Part shown: positions 1 to 10,526 of the stretch, one piece after another
How positions within the stretch are numbered: the stretch's first letter is position 1
Layout: each line of letters opens with the position of its first letter
Assembly: GCA_030374735.1 (NCBI GenBank)
Contig: JASCIV010000201.1
Coordinates: 1 to 32,607, forward strand
Direction of reading: 5' to 3'
From: Gracilaria caudata
Taxonomy: Eukaryota > Rhodophyta > Florideophyceae > Gracilariales > Gracilariaceae
Length of the DNA: 32,607 bases
Position numbers and translations under genes: made by a program
The notes under the pieces: generated by a model
Database searches by the model: none
Seen by the model: only the letters and a program-made list of their open reading frames with translations
What the model was told of the DNA's origin: nothing

Positions 1-76
1 GTAGAGGTATTATAGGTCGTTGGGTCTTGAGCAAACCCACGCGTAGAAGCGGAATTAGCTTCACCGTTTCCATAAA

Positions 77-93
77 AGAGAGAGAGAGAGAGA
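77..93. repeat. GA dinucleotide microsatellite
   Basis: This is an uninterrupted AG/GA run of about 17 bases in otherwise ordinary sequence. Confidence 0.85.
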
Positions 94-592
94 TATGAGG
101 TAAACTGACGAACGAATATGAAATTAACTTCATTCTCTTAAGAAAAAAGACGTTATTGCAGCGCTCTACATGTGTTTGAGAAGCGCTCACCAAGATATAG
201 AGATAAGGTAGACACAACCGGAAATATGCATTCGGTTCGTTGCTCAAGCGTTGAAAACGCTTTTTGGGCTCGGTGATGCAGGCATTGAGCACCAAATATG
301 AACTAGAAACAGGCATTACGTACACCACAGAGAGAAATTGTAAGCAACTGTTGTTCAAGTCCGTCGAGCTCTGGATCGTTGCGAGATATCTCTAAGAAAA
401 TTGCTAATAAACTGAGAGACAACAGTCAATACTGATTGAGGTTAATTTGTTAAAGGCAAAGACTAACTTTTATCAACGAGCACACCTGTAGAAAAGCCAC
501 ATCCCTTGAAAGGAGAGACAACACTCAGAGAAAGGACTAACTTTGGCCCAAGCGCCCTTCGGATTCTCAACTGACGATCACATCATGTGTTG

Positions 593-631
593 TCAAAATA
601 CGAGTCCGAATGACTCGGACTCGTATTTTGA
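593..631. repeat. Perfect hairpin, 17-bp arms with 5-nt loop
   Basis: The left arm (593-609, core AAAATACGAGTCCGA) is the exact reverse complement of the right arm (615-631). The loop is ATGAC (610-614). No gene is adjacent. The same 17/5/17 geometry occurs at 31118-31156 with unrelated sequence. The function is unknown; a transcribed stem-loop or a recombination product would both fit. Confidence 0.9.
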
Positions 632-1980
632 TGAAAGGCTGCCGTCTTCTGAGCTTCATGATCTGGGAAGAACAGAGATGATTTTGCATATTATTGCTTG
701 CTATCATGGTCGACCTCGACAAATATGGAGTCAGTGGAATCCCACTGTCGAATTACATCAAGTGGCAAAACCAAGCGAGAAACTAGTGCTCTTCTTTTTC
801 AACTTGTTAACCTCGTTGCGGAGATGAGTTTACTTATTCTTTCTTGTTACAACCGGTCGTTTATACACCATGGATTGGCCAAGCCAAACCAACCTGTCTG
901 AGGCTCCGGCGATGACCGCGCCTAGTAGGAGAACGTCTTCTGAAGGGAAAGTCGAGATTAATGACCTTAACCAAGAGACATGGCTCATTCTCGGATAGCA
1001 AAACAGGCTTGGACTTTCCCTTCCCTTTTTTCGACTCAGCCAAAAAATTCTTATGCAACTCACCTGACTATATCATTTGCCACGGTGGCGGATAGAGTCG
1101 TCCAACCGGCATTACCGTAACGCGTCTCAAATAACGACGATGTTTGGATGTTTCGGATACATGAAACTTTGGCCGAAGAAGGGGTTGGCCTTCTTGGATG
1201 AAGAGAACCTCTCTTGTGTTTTCGGGGAGAGCAAACAGTGAAGCATTTCTTTGGAACACAACAGAAACTGAATATACGGGCCCTCAAAAATCACAAAGAT
1301 AAAACGAGACAAACGTCTTCCAGACATGAAGGGAGAGTGTAAAGATCAAAAACAAGTCGAGTGATACACGTTCAAGAAGTGTGAAGTGGCCCGGTAAGAC
1401 ATTAGTTTTTTTTGTGAGAGCGAGCAAAGTGCTCTGAAAAGCAGGAGATGAGTCACTGGCTCTCGCGCACAAGCGCACAAGCACGACAAGTATGACAAAG
1501 GTCCTTAGACCGACTTTCTAACCACATCATAAACTATCATCGTTAACCGCTCAACGAGAACCGCCACATCACGTGTGACAGCGTTCCAAGTGCATGCATC
1601 TTACGTGCGGTGCGTCAACCCAGGCGAGTAACCAATGATAACTCCGCTGCGCACAAGTCCAACGGACCGGACCCAACTCGGGAATCTGATTCATCTACGC
1701 AAACAGACAAACAGAAGCGACCCGCTCGTTCCCCTAGCAGTGACGACGAGCTACGCATTTTGCTAAAGCACGGTACCGACGGTAGAACAGAGGGACAACC
1801 GGCAACGTCGACCGCAAATCATCTTTGGGAGACACAATCACAGTTTGTGATCCACGCAGAACACACAAAGCCACGCTGTTCGGGTGCAGGCACGGTGACC
1901 GTGCACCCATGCCATATTTACCTCAAACGCGCGCCCACGTTTGAAACAAAACAGTACGCACCGCTTAAAACGGCCGCTTT

Positions 1981-1997
1981 CATTCATTCATTCATTC
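1981..1997. repeat. CATT tetranucleotide repeat
   Basis: Four CATT units in tandem lie about 265 bases upstream of the transporter start codon. Confidence 0.8.
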
Positions 1998-2261
1998 GTT
2001 CAATCGGCTCATCCGCGCAATTCGCGGCCTCCCTGCCTCTTCGTCTCCCTGTCGTTCTCTACCGAAGATAACCCTATAGCTAGCAGAGCGTCCGAGCAAA
2101 AGCAGCAGCGCGCAGTTCTGCCACGCCGTGAGCGTCGCGTTCTGCAACGCGACCGACGTTGTCTCACAACACACACGTTTCGTCCGCAGCGTCGGGCATT
2201 AACAAACAGTCACTTGTTCGTTTCATGGACGTTCTGAGACTTCGTTCAGAAACCCTCTGCG

Positions 2262-3425
2262 ATGAGTCCACAATACGACCCACTACCAGCCGCGGAGGCT
2301 GGTGAATCCACCGCGTTGTTGCGAAATTCGTCGCCTTGTTCGTCTGCTTCATGGCCCGGGCCGTCTCATTCGGTGGCAGACTTGTGGAGGTGTGGATATA
2401 AATCACCGGAGGAACTAGATAATATATCAAACGCGGCTGTACGGGACTTTTATGAGCGACAAAACGATCTGTTGGAACGATTTCGTCAAGTTTCTTCATA
2501 CCATATCCAACCAATCGATGAGGCTGATGATGCTCACGAGAGAGCTGTTCGAACAGCCATTGTAGCTTCCAATATTTCAAATGCTATACTTCTGGTTTGT
2601 CAGTTGTATGCGTTTATGTCATCACGGTCGTTGGCTTTGCTCGCTGTTTTTCTCGATGCCGTGTTAGATACTGTTTCTGGATTGGTTATTCTGTTTTCGT
2701 GGTCGGTGAAACGTCGACGTGACAAGCACCGCTACCCAGTAGGCAGATCTCGATTGGAACCTCTGGGTGTAATTGGTATGGCTTGTCTTATGACTGCCGC
2801 TACACTCGTTACCCTTGAGCAGTCCATCTCGGCTTTGATTCGTGGGAAAACGTCAGCCCCTTTGGAAGGGCTCACTTATACCAGTGCCTCTGTTTTGTTG
2901 TCCGCGCTGTGCATCAAAGGCACCTTGTACATATATTGTATTCGGATAGAACACATGTCGGTCAAAGCTCTTGCAGAGGACCATTACAATGACTGTCTTG
3001 CAAATTTCGTTAGTTTCTGCACTGTTCTTGTTGCTCAGCATTTCCTATGGTGGGTTGATCCAATTGGTGGAATTCTTATTTCCTGTCTTATCATCCGCAA
3101 CTGGGTGATGCACACATTGGGCCACGTCGATCAGCTACTAGGAAAGATCGCTGATCGTGACATTCTTAATATCATCACCTTTGTTGCTTGCAATCATGAT
3201 TCTAGCATTCTTCTTGTCGACACTGTGCGTGCATATCATGTGGGTAATGGAATCTATGCTGAAGTTGATATTGCTTTACCTGCTCAAATGCCGCTTAGAG
3301 AGGCGCATGACGTTGGCGAGAGTTTGCAGACCCGTATAGAAACGCTTGAGGAAGTTGAACGCTGTTTTGTTCATCTTGATTTTGAGACATCACATTCTCC
3401 AGCCACTGAACATAAGGAGATCTGA
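2262..3425 (+). CDS. Cation diffusion facilitator, Mn-transporting (MTP8-11-like) subgroup
   Basis: The predicted 387-residue protein is a cation diffusion facilitator that moves divalent metal, probably Mn2+, out of the cytosol into an organelle in exchange for protons. About six membrane segments can be placed near residues 103-121, 122-146, 166-190, 204-227, 243-263 and 266-288, followed by a soluble C-terminal domain. The two metal-site motifs are DxxxD: D132-D136 in helix 2 and D240-H-Y-N-D244 in helix 5. DxxxD at both sites is typical of the Mn-CDF group, whereas Zn-CDFs have HxxxD. The N-terminal segment RDFYERQNDLLERF (61-74) matches the short motif that precedes helix 1 in plant Mn-CDFs. 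YPVGRSRLEPLGVIG (158-172) is the usual CDF signature. No His-rich loop is present. The start is the first in-frame ATG. It converges on the methyltransferase gene with about 490 bases between stops. Family call is firm; the metal is inferred. Confidence 0.9.
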   Translation: MSPQYDPLPAAEAGESTALLRNSSPCSSASWPGPSHSVADLWRCGYKSPEELDNISNAAVRDFYERQNDLLERFRQVSSYHIQPIDEADDAHERAVRTAIVASNISNAILLVCQLYAFMSSRSLALLAVFLDAVLDTVSGLVILFSWSVKRRRDKHRYPVGRSRLEPLGVIGMACLMTAATLVTLEQSISALIRGKTSAPLEGLTYTSASVLLSALCIKGTLYIYCIRIEHMSVKALAEDHYNDCLANFVSFCTVLVAQHFLWWVDPIGGILISCLIIRNWVMHTLGHVDQLLGKIADRDILNIITFVACNHDSSILLVDTVRAYHVGNGIYAEVDIALPAQMPLREAHDVGESLQTRIETLEEVERCFVHLDFETSHSPATEHKEI

Positions 3426-3915
3426 CAGCCCTGAGCAGCGCAATCAATGTTGATTACATTTTACCACACGACCACCATGGTGACATCTCTACAGCACAGG
3501 CTTTCTTTTCTCCTGCTCGGAGATCCCGGCGGTCAACGGAACCGTGCTTGACATAGATCAGCGCCAAAAAAGAAGTTCTTCAATCTGTTCCATCATACGT
3601 TCGATTGCCCTACAAGAACAATCATCAATACTTGGGGTTCCAAACTGGGTTGTCATGAGAATACAACTAGCAACATATTTTCTGGCTTGGATTACCGTAA
3701 TGTAAGACTCTCATACAGATGCGATTATTCAATATGCTCCGCCGCACATCACGAGTGCTGAACGTGTTTGGCGTGGTAGATATATCCGGGGATGCACTTC
3801 ACTCAGGAATTCATTTAGCTTCTGGCGCTGAATGTTCCTTCTTCGTTGTCGGGGCACCGTCTATCTTGGCTTGGTGGCCTCTCATTTGAGCATAATATGT
3901 TATTTACGAGCGAGT
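3426..3915. other. Convergent intergenic region
   Basis: This gap separates two convergent stop codons and should hold both 3' UTRs. I see no additional gene, and no strong repeat stands out. Confidence 0.6.
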
Positions 3916-5523
3916 TCACCGTTTGTCTCTTCTTCTAGTGTCACGGCCCGCGTTATATCCTGCGTTTCTCGTCCTCTTTCGATCGAATATGCACAGCAGC
4001 TCGACGTGGTTGCTGCCCGGAAAAAGAATAAACGCATGCGAAGCTCTCAGATACCATTGGCCATCAAACAATACTTTGGCATCCTTCTTGAACGCGGAAA
4101 AACCACAGCTCAGATAAATAAGCGTACTGAGCGAATGCATGTCCTCTGGTGCGGCCAAAAATTCGACCACATCTTCGCTGAGGCCTCCACGAGGAGGATC
4201 AACAATTACGACCTGTGTGTCAGGCTGCACCATATCTATTGTGTCTGAATCGCTTCCAATAATGTATTCTGCGTCTCCTTTCACGCCATCCTTTCGTAGC
4301 TGATTATAGGCAGCCCAGAAAGCCTTTTGTCCACCATCCATAATTTCAGATGAAGTGAGCTTTGATAATCTACGGTGCTTCAGCGCAGCCAGTCCAATTA
4401 TGCCCACTCCCGCACAAAATTCGGCCACGTTCGCTCCGATAGGTATGTAGGAGAGCAACTTTGGCAAAACCAGTTTCTCAAACGCATCCAGATTGGCTTG
4501 ACGAAAAGCGTAGGGCGGAAACGCAATTTTCACGTCGCATACAGTTTCCACGAGAGTCGCTTCGCCGTGTGTGTTGTAAAAACGCTCAACCTCCGGACAA
4601 ACAATTGAATTTCCAGAACTCGCATTCCAGTTGAACCAGAGTGAATGCAAAAGCTTGTGACCACGACGCCAGATCTCGGCTGCCAGAATGGTTGCTTCTG
4701 GATTGGCATCTTTCCATGATGACGCATTCCAAACAATAGTTACTTGCACTTTTCTAGTAGTGCGATGTACGGAGAATAACGCGTATCGACAGTGACCCCC
4801 TCCGGTTCTCTCATTGTATGCACGTAGATTCGACTCGCGAAGAATTTTTTGTATGAGAGCGGCAACTGTATTAATCTCTGGGGCATGTACGGTACATTCT
4901 GGTATCTCTTGAAGCTGATGGGTGTTGGAGCGGAATAATCCAAGCGTGACGTGAGATCGATTCGGGGACCTGATTGCAAGTTTTGCATGCGTGCGCCAGT
5001 GATGAACTGCATCAATCTGAACAGAAAGCGAATTGACGCCGTATCGACTCAAAAACGAACGAACCTCATTCAGGACCGGCGGCTGTTTTGAAAGCGTTGC
5101 GACAGAACAACCAGAACATGAATCCATATGTTTACATAAAACGCGGTCTTTCGGGAGCTCAATAGGAAGAGAAGAATTAACTCTCGAAGACGCGGCGACA
5201 AAAAGATCGGATGGAGCTACTTGGAATACTTTAGCACAGTTTGGACAACGCACAGTGGTGGCAGAACTGAGAGCGTTTCCAGCGTACGCAAAAGAACATT
5301 GCGGACATACAATGAAGCGAGGGACGTTTTGCTGAGATGGATGTTGTTCGGGTTGCGGGTGTAGAAAAAGCTTTTTTCCGGTGGTGAACAAGGTGACCTT
5401 TCGAGGTTCGGCGGCGGCGCTGCAGGTTGGGGGACGATGAGAAGAGAGCTTTAGGCCAGAACGGCGCGAGGTGCTGACAGGGAGAGGCGCTATAAACATG
5501 GAAGGGCTCGTGGGTGACTTCAT
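3916..5523 (-). CDS. RumA/TrmA-type RNA (uracil-5-)-methyltransferase with Zn ribbon and Fe-S site
   Basis: The predicted 535-residue SAM-dependent enzyme methylates C5 of uracil in rRNA or tRNA. Residues 1-50 are rich in Ser, Arg and Pro with almost no acidic residues, like a plastid or mitochondrial transit peptide. A CxxC...CxxC zinc ribbon follows (C73, C76, C93, C96). The [4Fe-4S] ligands of the RumA family are all present: C130-x5-C136-x2-C139 and a fourth Cys at C210. The SAM motif is VAEFCAGVGIIGLAAL (366-381). VDPPRGG (441-447) and the catalytic Cys in LSCG (C473) follow. FPGSNHVELL (501-510) carries the conserved HVE with the general base E508. The start is an ATG; no upstream in-frame extension was needed. 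The target RNA and the organelle are inferred. No intron is visible. Confidence 0.9.
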   Translation of the reverse strand: MKSPTSPSMFIAPLPVSTSRRSGLKLSSHRPPTCSAAAEPRKVTLFTTGKKLFLHPQPEQHPSQQNVPRFIVCPQCSFAYAGNALSSATTVRCPNCAKVFQVAPSDLFVAASSRVNSSLPIELPKDRVLCKHMDSCSGCSVATLSKQPPVLNEVRSFLSRYGVNSLSVQIDAVHHWRTHAKLAIRSPNRSHVTLGLFRSNTHQLQEIPECTVHAPEINTVAALIQKILRESNLRAYNERTGGGHCRYALFSVHRTTRKVQVTIVWNASSWKDANPEATILAAEIWRRGHKLLHSLWFNWNASSGNSIVCPEVERFYNTHGEATLVETVCDVKIAFPPYAFRQANLDAFEKLVLPKLLSYIPIGANVAEFCAGVGIIGLAALKHRRLSKLTSSEIMDGGQKAFWAAYNQLRKDGVKGDAEYIIGSDSDTIDMVQPDTQVVIVDPPRGGLSEDVVEFLAAPEDMHSLSTLIYLSCGFSAFKKDAKVLFDGQWYLRASHAFILFPGSNHVELLCIFDRKRTRNAGYNAGRDTRRRDKR

Positions 5524-7360
5524 GCTTTGACGAAGACGGAGCGCTCTCGGGGGAGCGTCGGATTCTGAGAGAGGGCGGGGGGGAACGTGGAGAGCACAGG
5601 TCCGACAATGACATCTGGCGACTCGAAATTGGAGAGTGCGAGCTGCACCGGAGCTGCTCCAGGTGTCAAAATTTTTGACGATTCGTATATGGGCGTTACG
5701 TAGCCTTACTCAGCTCTATTCCGCAATTAAAGAAGTCCTTTAATCAAGGTGGCACGTGTTTGTGGGCTGGAGCTGAACGCCGCGTGCCCGAGTCGCTGAA
5801 GTGTGTAACCTGCTGTTGATGCAGGCGCTTCAGACTTGTGTATGCAGGTCTATCAGTGCAGAACGGTAAGCTCACGCGTGGACGGCGACTGGTGGCAGAG
5901 CTGAAAGAGAGTTTGTACCGGTAGTTTCCCGAGCAGTGAAGAAGCGCCTCCAAATGGCGGAACGCGGTCGACGTCGACATGCAGCGCGTGTTTGAGTCAA
6001 GCGCTTGGGTAGTGGGCGTCGTCGTCAGATACAGTAAGCGTAAATAGATTACGACGATTGGGCATGTATGGAGCACAAGAGGGCAGACAGAAAAAGTAAA
6101 GGCAGCAGTTTTTCGGTGTGTTTCATAGGCGGCGAGCTTCGACAATCAAGGAAAAAGGTACGTATCGGTGTGGGAAGCTGGAAGTGCAAACACAACGAGA
6201 CTGGCGGACTGGGTGATGTGAGAACCAGCGCTGCGGTCAGCTGCTGATCGCGCGAAGCATCACTGGGCGGAGCACGACACTCTTGTGCTTTCTCGCAACG
6301 AGTCGTAGTCACGTCCACATCGAGGAAAACACAACAGGCGCAAGCCGGCACGGCAGAGGTGCACAGCGTGTGTCCAAGACACTCGAGACTTGCACAATTG
6401 CGGCGTTGAGCAGGGACAGACGATGTTGGCGTGCAGAGGAGGCGTGTGAGGCACGACGTGGATAAACTTTAGCGCGATGCCGAAAGGAGCGGCTGACGAG
6501 GACGGAGCGCATCGCCGGTGGAAGGAGGCAGTGACTGCGCTCCGCCACCTCCTCGCCACGCCCTTTTCTCCGCGCCGACTTACAACTTACAAAGAGCGCC
6601 TTGCTGTGCGCCACCTCGCCCCGTTTGGCGCCAAGTGCCCGATTCCACGGACCGCGGTCCCACATCTGCCCAATGGGCGCGTGCGACGGCGCCCCCCGGG
6701 CCGCTCCTTTGAAATCGCAGTGAGCCGTTGTTTTATTTTGTTGCGTTCGCGCAGCGCGCGCGCGGTCGCGTGGAGTGCACCAGTTGCGCCGCCGCAAGTT
6801 GTACACCAAAAGTATCGCGCTACGCAGCTTGACACGCCGTGCCATTTCGCGTTGCCCATCTCCACGCAGCGCGTCGGTGCGACCACCCTATCCTGTCCTA
6901 CCCCAACCGTCCCTTCCCCCTCCCGTCCATCCCCAACCCGCCCCCCCCTTCCCCTTACCCCTTCTTCCACGTCCCCTCTTTTCTCCATCCTTTTGCCCCC
7001 ATTCTCCCTCCTCACTCCTCCTCCGCCAATCTCGTCCACTGCAACCTGCGCCCCGCCCCTCTCGCATATCGCTTCGTGTTTACTTCGCGCGCCTGTTGTC
7101 GTGCTGCGTTTTCTCGGCTTGTGCGAGCGTTCTCTTCGCTTGTTCTGCTTGGTCTTTTTGCGTCCTGCGTTTCTTGCTTCTGTTTCGCGTCCGAGCTTCG
7201 CGCGTGCCCGCCGTTTTTTTCGCGCTCGTGTAATCTATCGGAGCTCTCCTCTCGCATTTGACTCCCTTCACGCTGCACTCTCTCATTGCATCGCGTCCTG
7301 GAAGCTCTATTTTGCTTTCCTGTTGTGTGACGTGCTTTTCCTTTTTCTTTTTCTTTTACA
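5524..7360. other. Divergent intergenic region with pyrimidine-rich PP1 leader
   Basis: This 1.8-kb gap lies between the methyltransferase start (-) and the PP1 start (+). Open frames run through its right half, but they are compositionally biased and match no family. From about 6890 the + strand becomes strongly pyrimidine-rich, with C-rich then T-rich tracts, up to the PP1 start codon. This is probably the PP1 promoter and 5' UTR. I see no other gene. Confidence 0.55.
6890..7030 (+). promoter_or_regulatory. Polypyrimidine tract upstream of PP1
   Basis: About 140 bases of the + strand are nearly pure C/T, including C runs and CCTCC motifs. It lies 330-470 bases upstream of the PP1 ATG. Such a tract could be a promoter element or a sequence prone to triplex formation. 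Function is inferred from position and composition only. Confidence 0.45.
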
Positions 7361-8839
7361 ATGAACGTTATGGACGTCAACAATAAGCGGTAGGTTCAAT
7401 GTTTTTTCAATGCTTTGCTTTCGTCGTCGGGTTGCGAGCTTCTGCGTCTACCGCGCCGCCGATCACTGTTCAGTTTGCACCCCCCCTGTTCAGCCTGGGT
7501 CTCTGCTTATCGGACCTCCTCTTGCGTGTCCTGGTCCACTCTTTGTCGTCGCAAGCGCACATGACCTCTTCCTCAGCGTGTTGCGCCGTGTGTGCCTTGT
7601 CGAGTTCATTCACTCTACCTTCGCTATCGCACGCCAGCCGTACCTTGACGCTTTTTCACACGCCTTGTTTGACGCATTGTCTCTGACCATTACTCTTATG
7701 TATTTTCTGCCCTAAATGCGCGCTTTTCTCTCTGCGTCTTTCGTCCACTGCAGCGGTAAGAATCCTAAGGATGCAGCTGATGATCGTGATAGTCTCGATC
7801 TGGATTCTATCATTCAAAGACTATTAGAGGTATGTTTCCGCTCTATTTGTCACCACTACCCACCTTCTTGAGCAACACACCTTACATTTCACTAACCGAC
7901 CATATCCGCCATGCTGTATCGTCGCTTCACCTTCTTTATGTTCGCTAGGTAAGGGGCCAACGCCCGGGAAGACAAGTGAATCTGGAGGAATCGGAAATTC
8001 GTACCCTCTGTCTGCAGGCGAGGTCAGTGTTTCTTCAACAAATGCCATTACTGGAGCTCGATGCTCCCATCAAGATATGCGGCGATATCCATGGACAGTA
8101 CCATGACTTGCTCCGACTTTTCGAATACGGCGGTTTTCCTCCCGATGCCAATTATCTGTTCTTGGGCGACTACGTGGATCGCGGAAGACAATCCATAGAA
8201 ACTATTTGTCTACTGCTCGCTTTCAAGGTTCGATATCCTGAAAACTTTTTCATTCTTCGCGGGAACCATGAATGCGCAAGCATCAATCGTATCTATGGGT
8301 TTTATGACGAATGCCGCCGTCGCTACAACGTCAAGCTGTGGAAGACCTTCTGCGACGTCTTCAACTGTCTTCCTGTTGCCGCCATAGTTGACGAGAAAAT
8401 CTTCTGCACACACGGTGGTCTTTCGCCGGATCACACTTCAATGGAACAAATTAGAAGAATAATGCGTCCCACAGATGTCCCAGATCAAGGACTATTATGT
8501 GACTTACTATGGTCAGATCCTGACAAAGATATTAAGGGATGGGGAGAGAATGACCGAGGAGTATCATTTACGTTTGGTGCCGATATTGTGGCCAGGTTCC
8601 TCAACCGCTTCGACCTCGATCTTGTTTGCCGTGCGCATCAAGTGGTAGAAGATGGGTATGAGTTCTTTGGAGACCGAAGACTGGTAACAATATTCTCGGC
8701 ACCAAACTATTGCGGGGAGTTTGACAACGCGGGCGCTATGATGAGCGTGGACGAGACCTTGATGTGCAGCTTCCAGATTCTTAAACCTGCAGAGAAAAAA
8801 CAACAGAACCCTAGAGCGTATAATCAGCAACAGCGATGA
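7361..8839 (+). CDS. Serine/threonine protein phosphatase PP1 catalytic subunit
   Basis: Three exons (7361-7389, 7754-7829, 7949-8839) give 331 residues, the usual PP1 length. Both introns (364 and 119 nt) have GT and AG ends, in phase 2 and phase 0. Splicing restores the conserved N-terminus, with DSIIQRLLE joined to VRGQRPGRQVNL. PP1 removes phosphate from Ser/Thr of many proteins, with targeting by regulatory subunits. The metal-site motifs are intact: GDIHG (80-84), GDYVDRG (108-114) and RGNHE (139-143). The long LWSDPD...GWGENDRGVSFTFG stretch and SAPNYCGEFDNAGAMMSVDE distinguish it as PP1 rather than PP2A. The tail after SFQILKP is short and Gln-rich. A reading that starts in exon 3 would lose the N-terminal helix, so I prefer the spliced model. 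Confidence 0.95.
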
Positions 8840-9505
8840 GTTGTGCGCAAGATTGAAGACAAAAGCTGTGAGTTTGCGTTCGGTTTTCTTGTGTTTTGTT
8901 CAAAAGCAATCGGTGATGAGGAGCGACGGGGGTGCTCATGTGTTGTTTTGCTCGTTTTTAATGCTTTTGACAGGCATTTGGTCGTCGCGTCATCGTAACA
9001 ACCCAGTTTTCTTGTGTTGGTGTACGTACTAGGTGTCTTTTTTTTATAGCGTTAGTTGGGTGATCCCGCGGTTTGTTCCTTTACGGGATGATGGGGATGT
9101 TTAGATGCGGCGTGATAAGAATGGCTGGGACAGATGCAAGGGCTTTACACTACATGACGTGATGGAGATGAGGACCTTTCTCATTAAAGAAGAGTCGTGA
9201 GGAAGCGACTACAATTCTGTTTGTGCCGAATTATGTGTATTGTTACACGTAGAGGCCACGCTCTCAGCATTCGGAGCGCTGTAGGATCTGTGTTGGTTTC
9301 GTGCTTGAATGGCTGAAGAAGATGCGGGTTTGTGAAGTGTGTTTACTTTTGAAGTGTGCTCTTTGGTCTCAGCATGGTAACCTTACAGCAGATGACTTGC
9401 ACGTGCTGAAACTCCAGACACTGCGCTATTTGCTCTTCAAGGTTTCGTTATTAACGAAGCCAGGACCTGGTAAAGAAAACAGAAGTCCTCAAAGGTCCCT
9501 CAAAT

Positions 9506-9563
9506 GACAACAAACCAAGCCTCTTGTTCTGGACTGTAACATTAGGTTGGTTGGTTTGTTGTC
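9506..9563. repeat. Inverted repeat, 13-bp arms with 32-nt loop
   Basis: GACAACAAACCAA (9506-9518) is the exact reverse complement of TTGGTTTGTTGTC (9551-9563). As RNA it would form a 58-nt stem-loop. It lies about 670 bases downstream of the PP1 stop. It could be a small-RNA precursor or a remnant of a mobile element; neither is shown. Confidence 0.8.
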
Positions 9564-9758
9564 TGTCGCGCATCTCGGTGCGAGCAGAGGGACGAGAAGA
9601 GCAGAGCTGAGGTCAACACGTATTTCGCATCCACGGCTGCCTCGTGGACGGCAACGAAATGTTTCATTCAAACACTTGGTTTGTAAGAGACACGAGTCAT
9701 AGTTTGATCGCGGTCTCGTGTGTAAGAACTCGTTGAGAAAGGTACGCCAACGGAGACT

Positions 9759-9778
9759 TGTAGCGTTCGAACGCTACA
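9759..9778. repeat. Perfect 20-bp palindrome
   Basis: TGTAGCGTTCGAACGCTACA reads identically on both strands and has no loop. It could be a binding site for a dimeric protein. It lies about 750 bases upstream of the VPS26 start. Confidence 0.85.
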
Positions 9779-10526
9779 GAAAAACGTCTAAAAATATAAT
9801 AATGGCGGGCAGTTGTCACCGCTCACTTTTTTTCGAACTGTTTCGTCTTCTTCGTGTCTGCCCCAGCAAAAGGCGCAAGTTCCGTCACAACAGCAGTGCA
9901 GCTGCGCCAGGCGCACGTGCAACCGACAACCCCAGAGCCCGACAAATCCTCTTTCCAGGCCGACCCTATCAATTGAGACCGTAAGCCGTTCGCGTTATTA
10001 ACAATTCTTGTGGAAGTGAAGTTGGCGATGACGAATGCCGTCACCATGTGACTGATACCACCTAATCAGAATCCGCTCGCATTCAACTTTAAGAAAGTTT
10101 TTGCCCTTACATCGCGACACGAGAACAAATCATCGAGCCACAGCCTCACCTTCCGATGCGCTTTGGCGCAAAAGCAAACTTCACATCTCGTTTGCTGGCC
10201 ATTTGAGTCTCGAAAGTTTTGCTGCTTTGTTTGTTGTTACCGTTTGCACAGTTTTGTTCTCTTTCAATTCCGCAATTCGTGCCAAGGAGTTCGCGTTTGC
10301 GACGGGGATCTAACTGCGCTGCGTCGTTTGCCTGCATCCTGTATGTCTTCGATACATTATTGTTCACGCGAGTTTGCAGAAGCAGTTTCCACCCTTTACA
10401 TTGCTCCTCCCAATAACTGAAACAAAGATTCACGAAGTTTCATCATCATAACACCTACTTGCACGATCGACAACGTGACGGTCGTAGCGTAGTCCACTCT
10501 CAGCGCTCGCGAAACACGAATAGCTC

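Larger units (their letters stand above)
1..2261. other. Gene-poor left flank, no supported coding gene
   Basis: I see no gene here. The open frames are short or lack an ATG start and show no recognisable family. The stretch holds a GA microsatellite (about 77-93), a perfect 17-bp hairpin (593-631), an imperfect hairpin near 1882-1908, and a CATT repeat (1981-1997). The final few hundred bases are presumably the promoter and leader of the transporter gene that starts at 2262. Confidence 0.6.
8840..10526. other. Intergenic region between PP1 and VPS26 with inverted repeats
   Basis: I see no convincing gene in this 1.7 kb. It holds the PP1 3' UTR, a 13-bp inverted repeat with a 32-nt loop (9506-9563), a perfect 20-bp palindrome (9759-9778), a short 7-bp hairpin TTCGTTA/TAACGAA near 9445, and the presumed VPS26 promoter. 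Confidence 0.55.

Noticed and set aside
1610..2071. A 153-codon frame upstream of the transporter
   Set aside because: It starts at GTG, not ATG. The product matches no family, and the region is probably promoter and leader.
6477..7364. A 295-codon open frame upstream of PP1 (+)
   Set aside because: Its product is low-complexity Pro/Ser/Leu, driven by the C/T-rich tract. Overlapping frames are equally open, and it runs into the PP1 start codon.
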